Assembly: GCA_003508835.1 (NCBI GenBank)
Contig: PUFA01000077.1
Coordinates: 4,850,001-4,914,000, forward strand
DNA length: 64,000 nucleotides
From: Eonycteris spelaea
Lineage: Eukaryota > Chordata > Mammalia > Chiroptera > Pteropodidae
Direction of reading: 5' to 3'
Made by a program: the position numbers and the translations under genes. Shown here one piece after another: positions 12,367 to 24,744 of this stretch (the stretch's first letter is position 1; every line of letters starts with the position of its first letter). The notes under the pieces are model-generated. The model did not search any database and was not told where the DNA came from. It worked only from the letters and a program-made list of their open reading frames with translations.

Positions 12367-12559
12367 AGAATTGCTTGTAAGATATAACTAATACAAAAGA
12401 TTTGGGGACAAATTTTTCATATTTGCACATTTAAAAATTCTTCCAAAATAATTCTCATGGGATACTTTGCTAGTTCCCTGTGATCAAGGAGTTCAGGTTA
12501 TAGTGGTCACTTGCTGGCTTTTGTTTAAAGACTATTTTTAAAAGAGATGTACCATATTG

Positions 12560-12930
12560 TAAGAAATTAAAAAGGAAAAGAAAATCCAATTTTGGCAAGA
12601 ACTTCAGGGAAATGGCTGCTCTCAAATACTGCCATTAGAAGTATCAATCAGTACAATTTCTCTGAAGAACAATTTGGTAACAGATAAGAAAATCTATAAA
12701 ATATGCACTTCTTTCATCTATTAATTCTACTTCCAAGAATTTAACTCAAATAATGAATTGAGGAAGTATTTATGCAAAGATGTGTATAAAAGCATTTTAA
12801 ACTCAGCTTAGAAACATTCCAAATGTGCATTAATTAGAGATTGGTCAAATAAATTAAATACATTTTTAAAAAGAAACTATGGAACCTTTAAGGTCATGAT
12901 ATAAATCTGAATGAGATGATATTTAAAATG
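12560..12930 (+). mobile_element. L1 fragment (old), ORF2 3' part
   Basis: Matches the diverged L1 ORF2 end in order: 'ggcaagaacttcagggaaat', 'gaacaatttggtaacag', 'tctacttccaagaattta', 'aacattccaaatgtgc' and 'attggtcaaataaatta'. No open frame. Confidence 0.65.
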
Positions 12931-13616
12931 GTCTTGAATATCGTTAATGAGAGTTCTAGGGATGAAAGGCAGCTGAGGAACACCTAATTGATATCTTCAA
13001 GTTGGGAGGATCCATAGCATAGAAGAGGCTGAGAATCTGTGCTCAACAGGTGTGTCCCAGGACTCTGGAACGTGGGAGAAGACAGAGAAGGAAGTATGGC
13101 GTATCTAGGAACACCTCCAGTACTTACAGCCCATGAGTGGAATAGAGGAGATTCAGAAGTGTCAGCTTCCCAAAGATATACATGTAGATGAGTTGACAGC
13201 AAGCCTTGGGTCACGGTCCCTAGAAGGCACCTGATCGGGAGAGATGAGGTCTCTCAAAGCAAGTGTGAAGAGTATCGCTGGCTGGTTCCACCGCTGAGAA
13301 GTCTGAGGAGGACGAACAAAGTTAAGAATGCTGTGTGGAGACTGAAACAGGCCCTCGACACGACCTGTAACTCACAGCAGACAAGAGCGGGACGTGAATC
13401 TCAGGTTCAGAGCACCAGCGTGTGGCCAATCATGAAGCAGTCGCTCCAGCCTGCGTGAAATTCCTCTCTCTTCACCTTCTGCTTTATTCTTGAGAACTTA
13501 GGATTGATCAAGTGGGGAAAAAAAAGTCATGTCTAAAAGACAACTTCGAATTGAAATGAACCCGAGATAGCAATCCTGAATTTACACAAAAGTTTTGGAT
13601 TGAACTAAGAAATTAC

Positions 13617-13661
<45 letters not shown>

Positions 13662-14359
13662 ACTACCTTAACTATTCTGTTAAGGATCATAAATGAGACT
13701 TCATGAACTATGTTATGTTTCCTTTTGTATTATAGGTTTTGTGAACTATTTTAACTGTGGGTCAGTATAACTGCATCCATAACTTCATTATGCAATTATA
13801 TTATTCTTTTCTTCTAACCACTTCAACTTCAGCTAAGTCTTGGGGGACAGTTGAAGAGAAAAATTATAATCTATCAAATGTGCTGTGATTAGCAAAGGAG
13901 CTCAATTTCTACGAACCTGAGTATAAAGTGTTTTAAGGAAGGCAATTCTAAGAGCTCCCACAAGAGACTGATCTTTCTCAGTGGTTCTTTGGATTTCAAC
14001 CAAGACCCTCAAATGAGATCAATCTAAAATCACAGCTCTTGACGGCAGTAGCTCAGAAGTAGTTGTTTGGCGGATGTAGTCTCTATGACAACCTTGTGCT
14101 CATGAAGAGTTCTTTTTAGATTACATCAATGATACAGATTTCCTTGATGGGTGACATAATGGGTTTGAATACTAACTTTCTATTTCTTTATTTTGTGCAG
14201 ATGATGATAAAAGGCTGAACCAAAAATAACAAGCAGTCTTACATACCTCATTCCTCTGCAGCGTTGGTAAATTACAGCTGTAGTCTCCACGACACCATTA
14301 AAGGTGTTTATTGATAACCATCATCATATGGAGTTATCTAGATGTCCCACAATACATGA
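12931..14359. other. Unassigned stretch with a long A tract
   Basis: Unique DNA, slightly richer in CpG between 13200 and 13430 than its surroundings. The A42 tract is listed separately. No gene or known repeat was recognised. Confidence 0.4.
13618..13659. repeat. Pure A42 tract
   Basis: Uninterrupted run of 42 A after 'gaaattacc'. It resembles a fresh retroposon tail, yet no SINE, L1 or processed transcript was recognised in the 400 bases upstream. Confidence 0.9.
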
Positions 14360-14530
14360 TCCAAGAATCTTAAAATCAGAGAGCTAAAGGATACTTACAG
14401 ATTTTTCTGGGCCCCTCTGCCATCTTTAGTTTTACAGATGTTGAATCAAAGGTTCAGAAAAGTGTTATTTTATGGTTAAGATGATTGAATCCACTCATGG
14501 AAGAACCTAGGTCTTAGGAAAGCCATTCTC
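14360..14530 (-). mobile_element. MIR3 SINE fragment
   Basis: Plus strand reads 'aatcttaaaatcagagagct', then 'ccatctttagttttacagat' and 'aatcaaaggttcagaaaag', the reverse-complement MIR3 order. Confidence 0.6.
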
Positions 14531-14639
14531 AGGCTTCTTGCACTTGGAGGTAACATAGTCCTATCTTGATTCATTCCACAGAAAACATAATCTATGAAAA
14601 TGTGTTATCAACCTAAAACCAGGCAGGACACTGTAGAGC

Positions 14640-14850
14640 CTGAGTCTGACCTTTGAGGTTAGACTGCTTGGTTTCAAAAATTAATGCCTCCACTCATTAG
14701 TCATGTAAATGGACAGGCAACTTAACCTCTATAGCCTAAATTCTTCATCTGTATGATGGAAAGATTAATTGTGACTATCTTATAGCACTCTTGTGAGAGT
14801 TGAATGATTTAACCACGTAAAGCATTTAGGACAGAGGGCTACATAATATA
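14640..14850 (+). mobile_element. MIR SINE, near full length
   Basis: Contains 'gaggttagactgcttggttt', 'ggcaacttaacctctatag', 'ttcttcatctgtatgatgg', 'tgtgagagttgaatgattta' and 'gtaaagcatttaggacag', in full MIR order. Confidence 0.75.
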
Positions 14851-17800
14851 CTCTATATCTCTCCATATGTGTAGGAACATACACCTGAGGAGGAAACATA
14901 CGATGATCTGAGCACAGTGGAGAGCTGAGGGGACATTTTCATAGTTGTGTTTGCCAATCCGCTTGCATTCAGATACAATATTTATTTATTGGAACTGGGT
15001 AGGGATGAAACATTGGTAAGAAAGACTAAGGAATCCTGAGTAATTCAGTCTCTTGACTTCAGATATCACTTCTTCTTCTCTTGACTATTTTTTTCTCCCT
15101 TTCCTATCATTTCTAAAATATTTAGGACAGTTATAAAGGAAGAGAAAATTAAGAGCAGCTGATAGAACTTTGGCTCCTTTACTAGACACCCTGATAATGT
15201 AGAAAGAGTGACCTTGATTAAAACACAGAACATCCCATGGATCTCTGGGATTCCAAATGCGAACGTCTTTTCCGTGATTAGCCCGATTTCCCCACCCTGA
15301 GTCTCTCAGCTGGGGAATTTCTATTTGCAAATCTCAGTACATCTCCATTTGGATGAATCCTGGGAATCCAGACGTATCACACAGCATCTGGGAAACATGG
15401 GAAACCCTTCCGTTTGCCTCCCCAGAGTTATCGAGGGATGAGAAACATCTGCTTTCACCCTCGCAGTGACAGGGTATTTAATGAGTTTATTTTTCTCCTT
15501 TACTTTCGTTATTCTCAGCTCAGCAAAATATGTTCCATAAAGAAGGTATGATAAACTCATGAACTTGAGGTGTCATCAATCATAAAAATGTTGTAAAACA
15601 TCCCAGCTATAATCATCTCCCATTATGGAAAAAAATTATGGTTAAGATATTCAAAGACTGTACTTTTGGCTCTCTGGAGAAGAGCACCCCAGAAACAAGC
15701 TATCTGTATTAGTGGTTTGAGCACAACTGGAAAAAATAAAAAACGCAGTGAAGCAGGTGCAAGGCTGTGAGAGTCATCGAAGCATTGATGTAACTGTCTT
15801 AAGTCCCATAAAAGAGTAGCATTTGGCAGGTCTCTATAGAAATAAAGGTAGGTTTGCCAAAAAAGTAAAGTAACACTACTGGTCAGTTAAAAAATCATAT
15901 CCTATCAGAATTTCCCTGCATTCCATCCAAAATTTCTATGAAACCTCAGTAATAGGCTGATTCATCACGTATGAATTCCATTCCAAAAAAAAATAAAAAA
16001 AGATCACTTTCCCACTACTGCTCTGTAGAAAAGCAAAGAGCAATATTGAAAATATGTTTGCTAATTTCTTGTTCATAAAGATATATGCTATTTTGCCGAA
16101 TGGTTATTTCTCCCTTCATCTCCATCTCACTAGGTAGTAGCGTGATAATAGAGTATCTAAAATGATGAAAACTGGACTATAAAATATCCTTTCTTTTGAA
16201 TTAAATGGCTTTGATTACATTATATAAATGAATACAGATGAGCTTGCCTGATTGCAAATAGTCACTCATCTGAATTTCAAATAGGAGTAATCCATAGTGC
16301 CCATTTAAGGAGATGACTTACAATAAATTTGTGACTGCAAATCAGACGGATGGCTTTAATTAAGGTTTAAATTACATGAAATTCATAAATCATAAGATCT
16401 AGATTTTTTCCCCCCAATGGGTGTGGGGAGAGAACAGATTGGGAAATAAGTCTTTGAATGATGTACTGGGAAAAAATTTTTTTTAACTATTAAAGATCTG
16501 CTTATAGTCCACAGTATCCCTTTTGGGTTGGACTTTAGCTAAATAAAATGACAACCATCCTGTGTTTATAACTAAGAGATTCCTGTGGTTGTGGACATTC
16601 AACTCCAAGGACTGGCCTTAACTCACAGAGCCTCCTCTGTCCCCATCCCAAAAAATCCTCAATCCAGTTTCTCTTGTCCATCAGACTTTGTAATGACTCC
16701 ACTCCCAGTTCAGGAATGAATACTCTAGAAATATTGCTTAGAAGAGTGAATTGGTATGTGTGAAAATTATAATGCAGGAAGTTATTCGCTTAGCTGTTGA
16801 CTGAACATAAGAATGCATGAGATCGATGTGTTAAGCATGGACTGAGCTAAACTCAGGCCCAGAGGAAAACAGTTAGAAATAATATGTGTCATCTAACTTT
16901 CAAGGTGAGGAGATTAGCATATAGAGAAGATATGGTAGAGATCCCACCCTGGGAACAACTAAGCTTCTGATTATCGGTTCATATGAAACAATTCACCCAA
17001 TTAGGTGAGTAGAACTTGCTGGTAAGCCACCTCCAGGGAGGAGCTTCATAGACCGTTTCCATGGCAACTGTTGGTGTCCACCTGCTCCTCTGCCTGAGGA
17101 ACTGATCATGAAGTTACTTGGATACTCTGAGTCCGTCGTGATGAGGAAGAGGTGGAGAGGGGATCAAGGGAAAGCAGTGGCTCCATCTTTGCTCAGGGAG
17201 GCGACAAGGTTTGGGAGAAGTCGTTGGTTCTTCCTCTGATCTCTTAGTTTCTCCGCTTTTGTTCTCCAGATACATTGAAGTTGGGAAGAAGACTGAAAAT
17301 GAACACCTTATATGTCGAGTATATCCACTTTTGCTCTCTTTGTTAGCCTGGATCAAATTTGTATGCTATGAGCAAAGGTTCTTTGTGTATACAGTGCTCT
17401 GAAAAAACCATTCAGGTTTTGATATTCAAACTAAAAAGACAATTTTATTGTCAATAAAGCATTGTGTTGATTAACACCTAAAAAAATTTGTAGGTGGGAC
17501 TAGTGTCTTCTGAAACAGTAGTAAATTGTTCATTAAGAAATATTTCCATGGTCTAATCCGTTTGGAAATCGCAAATTAAACAAAGTAGACTGATTTTCTG
17601 TGGGAACTCTTACAGCCTTTAATGAATTATTAATTATATATGGTAGCACTAAATAGTATTATGGACAGAGAAAGGAAAGAAACGGGAGAAGAAAGAAAAT
17701 AACGAATTGCTTTAGGGAGGCAGTCAAACACATGCAGCACGATAATCACATGGATTACCACCACACCCATAGCCAGGAATGGGGTTAGGAGTATTGCGTT

Positions 17801-17864
17801 TAGGCATGGGTCATCCTTGAAGCAGTGGCTGCTAGTGTCTCACAGTTTGGAAAATGTCGACATA
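14851..17864. other. Long repeat-poor stretch
   Basis: About 3 kb with almost no recognisable repeat. It holds short chance frames and AT-rich homeodomain-like words (TAATTA, ATTAAT), notably at 16190-16400 and 17540-17650, plus the X-box at 17055. It could hold conserved non-coding elements, but that cannot be shown from one genome. Confidence 0.35.
17055..17068. promoter_or_regulatory. Candidate RFX X-box
   Basis: GTTTCCATGGCAAC fits the inverted-repeat X-box bound by RFX proteins (GTTnCCATGGnAAC), with both half-sites complete and the two-base AT spacer. A site this good is rare by chance, but no promoter or exon is recognised nearby, so function is unproven. Confidence 0.45.
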
Positions 17865-18030
17865 GGGCATAGCCCTGGTGTCATATCTTGGGGATCACTG
17901 TGTGAGTTTGTGCAAATTAGTTAACTTCTCAGAGCCTCAATTTTCTCACCCATAAAAGTGAGGTAATATCTAGCTCTTGGGTTGTCATAAAGATTGAATG
18001 CAATTATGGATGTAGTGCTGGGCATAGCAA
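17865..18030 (+). mobile_element. MIR SINE fragment
   Basis: Carries 'aaattagttaacttctcag', 'agcctcaattttctcaccc', 'aaagtgaggtaatatctag' and 'gtcataaagattgaatgc' in MIR order. Confidence 0.7.
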
Positions 18031-18204
18031 TGATAAATTGTTTCCTTCTTTCTCTCCTAGACCTTCATCCTTTCTCCAATCAGTCATTTGAACTTAAAGT
18101 GCCTCAGACAAGAGTGAGGGCCACCGTCCTGCCTCAGCATAGATGGTTTCCCCGAGAACAGTCAGTGTTCAAGAGTGATTGCCCCTAAAATATCTTCTGT
18201 CGCT

Positions 18205-18365
18205 CATTCCATTTATCCATTGAGCTAGATACGCCTTTATGACATATCTAATGTGGGTCAGGCATAAAGATAGACATGGTTTCCCTCTGTGACTGTTCAG
18301 CAGTGAAAACAACCATTTCAGTAAGCAATAGAGGTCAAGCGTGGCGGCAGATCTGATGGAGAATT
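18205..18365 (-). mobile_element. L2 fragment
   Basis: Plus strand: 'taatgtgggtcaggcataaa', then 'gacatggtttccctctgtg' and 'agcaatagaggtcaagc', a reverse-complement L2 3' part. Confidence 0.45.
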
Positions 18366-21300
18366 GCAGGGTATTAATTGTGAGCTTAGGAGTCCAGGGC
18401 AGCAGTAGAGGCTCAGTACAGCTACTTTTCCTCTGATACACAGTGTAGGAGCCAGTATTCAAAAACAAAACAAACGCATCCACAGGGAAATCAGAAGTGA
18501 GAGACTGGAATGAGGGAAAGAACGGGTTTCCCATGTGACTTCCATGGCTACTCACAAAAGGGGGAATGCAGGGTAAGTAATTTTTTTCTCAGGGACAAAG
18601 ACTCAGTGCTCAGGGGAGCCGAGTGTATTGTCCAGGCTTTCCAAGGTCTGGTTGAGACTCTTCGCCATTGTACAGCGTTTAGTGGCCGTAGGTGGGAGAA
18701 ACGTCGGGAATTCTCTGAAAATCTCCAGTTAAGAATGACCCCATTGTTGCCGGATTCTAGAGAGTCCTGGAATTCCTGGTCCTCCGTTTGTGGTGTCCGA
18801 CACCAGTGGATTGAGGGCGGATGCCCAGCAGTTTGTAAGCAAGCTAGTGTTATTTACAGCAAAAGTGTATTTCTCAGGTGGAAAACCAGGCTGCCAGGAG
18901 AGGTCAGCCTCGAAGCCCCCTGCTTCAGACTCTTTTATTCTGCCTGCAAAACTTTAGTCTTCCCTCAGTCACCATAGCGCTTCCCCTACAAGCCTTGATT
19001 GACAGATGGGTCTCATATAACCTTCTTCCCTCTGAACATGCGTTTATCCAAAATGTACTGGGTTTGCCCATAAAGGTGGTTAAAACCGCAATGTAAATTT
19101 ATTATAATGATCATATATGAATCAGAGGTGACTTCTAGGTCACGTCAGCTGTCCTGCTCATTCCTATATTGGGGAATTTTCCTATCATTGCCTCACTATC
19201 GCATCAGGTCCAACGTTTAGGTCAAGGCTATTGCTTTAAGGCTGTTTTTCACTTTGGCTGCCCTGGGGAGGTCCCGTAATTATAACTCCTACCTCATCAT
19301 CCTTAGTTTCTTCCTAAATAATGCTTCCTCAGAATTTTGCCCTTTATCCTCTCATTCCTAGTGCTCTTCCAAAAATTTCATTCTGTCCTAACCTACATCA
19401 TAACATACCTGATTATAATTCCACCGAACCAAGGATTATGTTATTTTCACCTATAAACTTTCAGTATCTAGCTTGTGCTGATGGATATAATTAATTAATT
19501 GACATATTAGCTGAGATTAGCTTGTGCTAATGTGTATAATTAATTAAACCCTAGTGTTAATTCGGATATTCTTTTGTTAAATGTAATAACTTCTCACTAA
19601 AATTATTTTGGCCTTCAGTTTTGCACCACTGTATCTGTTTATATGAATAATTAAAGCAAAGAAATTATAGTAGTAAGAGAAAATGTCCTCTTCTTAACCA
19701 ATATATTAAAATATAAAGAATTTATAGTCTATGTCACAGTGCCTTCTGGGAGAAAATATATTAAAGCCCAGCAGAAGTTATTTTTGATCCCCCTATTTCT
19801 GAACAAAGGGAATAGTTGTCTTTTAGTGTAATAAACATCATTAAGGTCAAAATGTTCTGGGAAAATTATCAAGACAAATCAAAAAGAATTCGGCTCAAGC
19901 CAGTCTTATTAGTTTCAAATATCTTTTTAGAAATAACTTATACTTTAAAAAAGAAAAGGAATGTATTATATACCAAGTTACTTTGGGCTTCATGGTTGGG
20001 TTCATTTTGGATTGAGGAATCTGTAGGAAGAACTCTCTACTGATGAAGGATGGAGAGTTGGAGGTTGCTTCAAAAGGCTTTGAAATCCTGTAGTTGTGCC
20101 TCCATTTTGAAGACCCAAGGTTGGCCTTAGTTAGGGTCTGGTGATGCCATTCATGAAAGCTGTCTGGTCACTTGGATGAACAAGCTAATTTTATCACTAG
20201 AATCGTTTTACCTCTACCCTAAATGATGATCATCGATCTTCTTAAACTAGAATCAGCAAACAGATTTCCTACTTATTACTGGGAAACATACACGATGAAT
20301 TCATTAAGACCTTCCTTCATTTAGCCTGGTGGTCAAAATCTGGTTAAAGTACTTAATATAAGTCAGAAAAAAAATAAATGCCTTAAGATAGTTTTTCATA
20401 GCTTTTCTAGAATATTCTTTCACAACTTTGATTTAAGCTAAGCGTCAACACCAAGGGTGGAAATGGAAATATCTCCTTTACTCATCTCCCAAAGATGTTT
20501 ACATGATCCCGTTTGTCTGCCTTTAATCCCTCAGGGATGGAATTATATTATTGGGTTTCCTAAAGGGTGTTTCACATATTTATATGATTCGTGGACAGGA
20601 CTATTTGTCTTGCCAAATGGAAAGCCCACACAAATGTCACACGCACAAGTTTAAGAAAAAGAATTTAAGATCATTTTCTCAAGTAAGAGACACCACTTTT
20701 TATTCTAAAAAGATGTAGGAGAAATCCAGTCTTCTTGACTATAACTATTTAGAAATCCTAATCAAATTATCATGTATACAAATAAAAATTATGAACATAA
20801 ACCAAATACCCTTCTATTACAAGGCTTTATTTATCGATTCACTTTTTAAATCGAGGGTGGGAATATTAAGCCAAACACACTGTGAAACTAGTGAAAACAA
20901 AATATTTGATAATTTGAGAAGCCGCAAAACCTCAGAATAGACACTATACACCCATTCTACTACAGAATGACATTAAAGACAGGGAACTCTTTGGTAATTC
21001 TGGCTCTGAGTCTTTCTTATCTCATACTTTTTTTTTTTTATAAGTCTGAGACTAAGATATACACAGAAGTCAGATAGAAGTCAGGATTCTATCAACAAAA
21101 TACTGATTTCCCAAAAGGCTTGATTATAGACAGGCAAAAAGTATCCCCACTGCTGAGACTCTGCTCCTATTATCCAGACAAGACTAAATGACACCATCCA
21201 GATGAGACCAAAACGCACACACATACGTATTCTTCTCTCCTTTGCTAATCACCTACATTTGGATTTAAGAAACATAAAAGGTCTTAGATTCCAAATTTCA

Positions 21301-22568
21301 AACACATTTCAACTCCCAGAAGGTCTTAGCCACAATGACTCAAGAAGTATATCCTTGGCCATTTCTTAATTTGTTTTTACTGTGAAATAAAACTCAGCTC
21401 AAAACATCATACCCTGCACATTCTTTTTAAGTATAAAAATCCTTGTATACAACAAAAGATGGCAATTGTCTCTTTCCTACATTCCTGCCCCTTCTTAATG
21501 AAAACTGCTCATTTATACACCCAAGGGTCTGTCCTCACAGTTTTAGATGAGAATTATTTGGGGCAGCTTGACACTTCTGGAATACCCCTGATCTAAAAAG
21601 GACCATCCAGACTCCTTGGGAATTTGGAATTGAAATGCAGAATTCCAGTTAAGCTTTGTCTGTCACTTTCGAGCCAGGAAATAAAATCATAGACAAGGAG
21701 AACACATACAGAGGTGGATACTCAAAACAGAGGTTTTGAGACACTAACTGTGATTCCTAATTTTCTAGTCCTTAGGCTTTGCCCTTTGTGAGGCTCAACT
21801 ATATTTCCTATCTTTGTATGAAATACCCTTGACTGATTTCAATACATTATCCTATTTCGTCTAAGTTAGTTCGATTAAGTTAAGTGGGTTGCTACCCAAC
21901 TTTCCCTAAGAGAACTACTATGATATTCCCGTAGGACTAAATGTTTTCAATTACTTCCTGAAACTGTGCATTTTAAAAGACTATGGTATTCTATAATATG
22001 TTAGCACTATGGAAAAATAAAATAATAGACAAACCTTATACTTTCAAATCATAAGCTATTTCTGAACCCCATGAATTTTTTCCTTCTATAATAGCAAATT
22101 CACATTTTTATGTTTAAAAATAAGTTTATTTCCATGTCCAAATTTTATACCCGTTCAGAAAAGACCAGATTATTTGACTTTCCTAAAAATTCCTATTTAA
22201 AAATAAAAACTAAAAATAAGTAAATAAACAAAAACTGAAAGAAAAAAGCCCCTTTGACCCAGAAATTTTAGCAAAATAGTCTGTGATTCTTAAGAAAGTG
22301 TAGAGCATCAGATATTCTACTGTTAAAGGAGAAAACATTTTTGAACAGAGTTTATATACAGCCCCTAACTGCTGGCTGGGCACCCACAGAAGCTGCCTTG
22401 ATGCCATTATACTGAACCTAACTAAGAGATGTTTGGGAGTAGGATGGTCCCTTGTTGAGAATGCTGGCCCAGTATTGGTGCATCTGATATCTTAAGAGAA
22501 CCTAAAAATCTACGTTTTATATGAAAATGCTGCTTTATTTTAGAATGCTAACATATAGTTGAGTTAGA
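18366..22568. other. Long unassigned AT-rich stretch
   Basis: About 4.2 kb with no certain repeat or gene. The 155-residue plus-strand frame at 18510-18977 has no recognisable domain. Bases 19290-19470 faintly resemble L2. A 29-base direct repeat is listed separately. A mariner-end-like string at 19056 was judged too weak. Confidence 0.35.
19469..19546. repeat. 29-base direct repeat with TAATTAAT ends
   Basis: Two copies of a 29-base unit (19469-19497 and 19518-19546) start with 'tagcttgtgct' and end in 'tataattaatta', with three mismatches. The start-to-start distance is 49 bases. Confidence 0.8.
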
Positions 22569-22586
22569 TGCGCGTGCGCGTACACA

Positions 22587-22627
<41 letters not shown>
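22569..22627. repeat. Alternating CG/CA tract followed by (CT)n
   Basis: Bases 22569-22589 alternate strictly between pyrimidine and purine and include CGCG steps, a Z-DNA-prone composition. A CT dinucleotide array follows to 22627. Confidence 0.85.
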
Positions 22628-22629
<2 letters not shown>

Positions 22630-22729
22630 AAATAGATGAACAAAAAATTTTGAAGCCCAAAGTTTTAGCTCCCTCAGTTATTGCTTTGCCTTAAATTCTT
22701 ATAATCTGGCTTTTACTAATATTACTTGA

Positions 22730-22810
22730 TTATTGAGGCTGCCGAGCTCCAGAAAAATTTATGTGACTTGCCCAAGGCTGAATAAAATTATGCTGAAAGT
22801 GGGAAATTAA
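22730..22810 (-). mobile_element. MIR fragment
   Basis: Shows 'tgtgacttgcccaaggctga' then 'tgctgaaagtgggaa', the reverse-complement MIR core. Confidence 0.5.
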
Positions 22811-23419
22811 CATATCTTGTGGCTACACTTAAAGATCTGCAAGACAGTAAATACATCTGCTTCTGACATCACCTACCAAATTACCCTTTGCACTAAAGCA
22901 GAATTACCCTATGTTCCTAAGTGTCTCATATTTTAAATGATGCATATCTAAAAAGTCAGAATTTGAGAGTGTTCCTCAACCCCAATACCCTTATGAGTTT
23001 ACATCTTCATAAACTGGTCCTTGGGATGGATTGATAACGTCTAGGTAGCGCCCAGATCTCCGGTTGCTTTCCTTTCCATCCGTTATATATCGCAGTGGTT
23101 ATCCTCAAAAACAAAAAACAAAAAAACAAATCGTGTCATGGAATTCTGCCTGAAAAGGGGGGGGGCTCTCATTTACATAGAGTGTAAAGTCTAAGACCCT
23201 TAACGTTTCATTGTGACCCAACTCAGCTCTCCATTTTATCACCCCCGCTTTATGCCCTACCTAAAACCCTGTATTCCAACAGCATGCTTCCAAGTTTGCT
23301 CATCCAAATGTGTTTTAAGGGATGCTAACAGCATTACTGATGGGGGGGGGGAGGATTTGTAGTCTAATAAGTTAAACCAATAGTTAAATAGTGAAACCAA
23401 TTAGTTCAGCTGGTCCACT
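22811..23419. other. Unassigned spacer with G runs
   Basis: No repeat recognised. Short G runs occur at about 23157-23165 and 23341-23350. Confidence 0.35.
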
Positions 23420-23515
23420 GGTGATCATTGTGTGCCTTGTGGGTGCTGTATATTATGACGATCCCTGGAGATGCACTGGTGAACAAGAGACACACAATCT
23501 CTATTTCTTCTAGAG
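23420..23515 (-). mobile_element. L2 fragment
   Basis: Plus strand: 'tgtgtgccttgtgggtgct', 'gatccctggagatgcactg' and 'gtgaacaagagacac', the reverse-complement L2 3' end. Confidence 0.5.
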
Positions 23516-23639
23516 CTAAAATCCTAAACAGGAATTCTTAGAGCCAAGGATGTTTAATCACAAAACATCACTCTTTAAGCATCTACAACAGTGCACGTTT
23601 TTATGAAATACTCCTCTCCCCCATTGATTTGACCACTTG

Positions 23640-23955
23640 GCCCTGCCTCGGCTCCCTTTCACAAGATTCCTTTTCTACCTAGGATGTTCTCTATCCCCTT
23701 TTTGGTTCAATAAGCTTCTCTTACCTCTCACTACCCACCAGCTCCTAAGTCCTTTCAATTGAGAAGCTGCTCTGACAATCTCAGGAAGAGTTAGTAGCCC
23801 TGACCTCTGCCCTATAGCACTTGCATAAACTTCTTCACATACTTTCCTTAAAAGATGGGGGTAATTTTGTTCTCTTGCCCAACCTCCCCCCCCAAGATAT
23901 ATTGAGCAAGGACCACATTTTCAAGCCTTTTATACTCTGAATTCTTTGCAGAATG
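23640..23955 (+). mobile_element. L2 fragment, 3' region
   Basis: Ordered L2-like words: 'ctaggatgttctctatcccc', 'gaagctgctctgacaatctc', 'tatagcacttgcataaactt' and 'attgagcaaggaccacattt'. Confidence 0.45.
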
Positions 23956-23959
23956 GTAG

Positions 23960-24300
23960 ACAGATAATTGCTAAATCCTCCAATGGCTTCCCCAGTTCAC
24001 ACAGAAGAAAAGCCAGAGTCCCCACAACAGTCTCCAGGGTCTTACACATTCTGGCCTCCATGTTCTGGCTCTATCTCCTGACATTCTTGCTCTCTCTCAC
24101 TTTCCGGCAGGTACATGAGCCTCCGTGCGGTTTCTCGCAAGGTGCGCTCGCATGCACTTGCCTCGGGGCCTTTGCCTTCGCTGTTGCCTCTGCTCAGAAA
24201 GCTCTTCCCTGTGGGTCTTCTCTAACCATCTCTATGAAACAACAAATCTCCCTTGCTCCCCTGGACACCCCACGCTCCTCAGTATGTTCTTCAAAGCAGT
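23960..24300 (+). mobile_element. L2 fragment, ORF end/3' UTR
   Basis: Good L2 order: 'tcctccaatggcttccc', 'gtcttacacattctggcc', 'tctcctgacattcttgctc', 'ctcggggcctttgcc' and 'agaaagctcttccctg'. It continues beyond the MLT1 insertion at 24301, so it is the host of that element. The 120-residue frame at 23946-24308 is a chance frame within it. Confidence 0.65.
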
Positions 24301-24740
24301 GTAGTTAGCTATCGCTGCATGACAAACCACCCCAAAGCTAAGCGGCTTACGACAACAATGACTTATTGTTTCTCATGATTTTGTTGATTTGCTTGGGCTC
24401 ATTCAAGCAGCTACATTCAGTTTGGGGGACCAGCTGGGCCAGAAGATGGCCTCACAAGTATGTCTAGAGGTTTGATGCTAGTTGCCAGCTGGTCACAGTA
24501 GTTCTCCTCCATGTGACCTCCCAGCATCCTGGTGGCTAAGGTGGCTTCCCTGTATGACTGACTCAGAGTACTGTTCCAAGAGAGTGACATGGAAGTGACA
24601 AGGCTCTTTGAGGTGAAGGGTCCCAAACTCCAACAGAACTGCTACTTTCTACAGTCGAGCCACAAGGGATAAGAAAGGAATTCTGTCCCTTGAAAAGAGG
24701 AACTGCTATGAATTGTGGCCATATTTAATATACTACAATA
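24301..24740 (-). mobile_element. MLT1-type MaLR LTR inserted in L2
   Basis: Reverse-complement MLT1 is read from 'gttagctatcgctgcatgac' (LTR 3' end), through 'aaaccaccccaaagctaag', 'tcacagtagttctcctccat' and 'gtgacctcccagcatcctgg', to 'gaattgtggccatatttaa' (LTR 5' end). L2 sequence lies on both sides. Confidence 0.65.
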
Positions 24741-24744
24741 TATT

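Noticed and set aside
18510..18977. 155-residue frame (+)
   Set aside because: No recognisable motif, overlaps a reverse frame at 18169-18555, and has no exon-like borders that I could support.
19051..19100. Mariner-end-like string starting 'tactgggtttgcccataaa'
   Set aside because: Resembles laurasiatherian mariner ends for about 15 bases only; no second terminus found.
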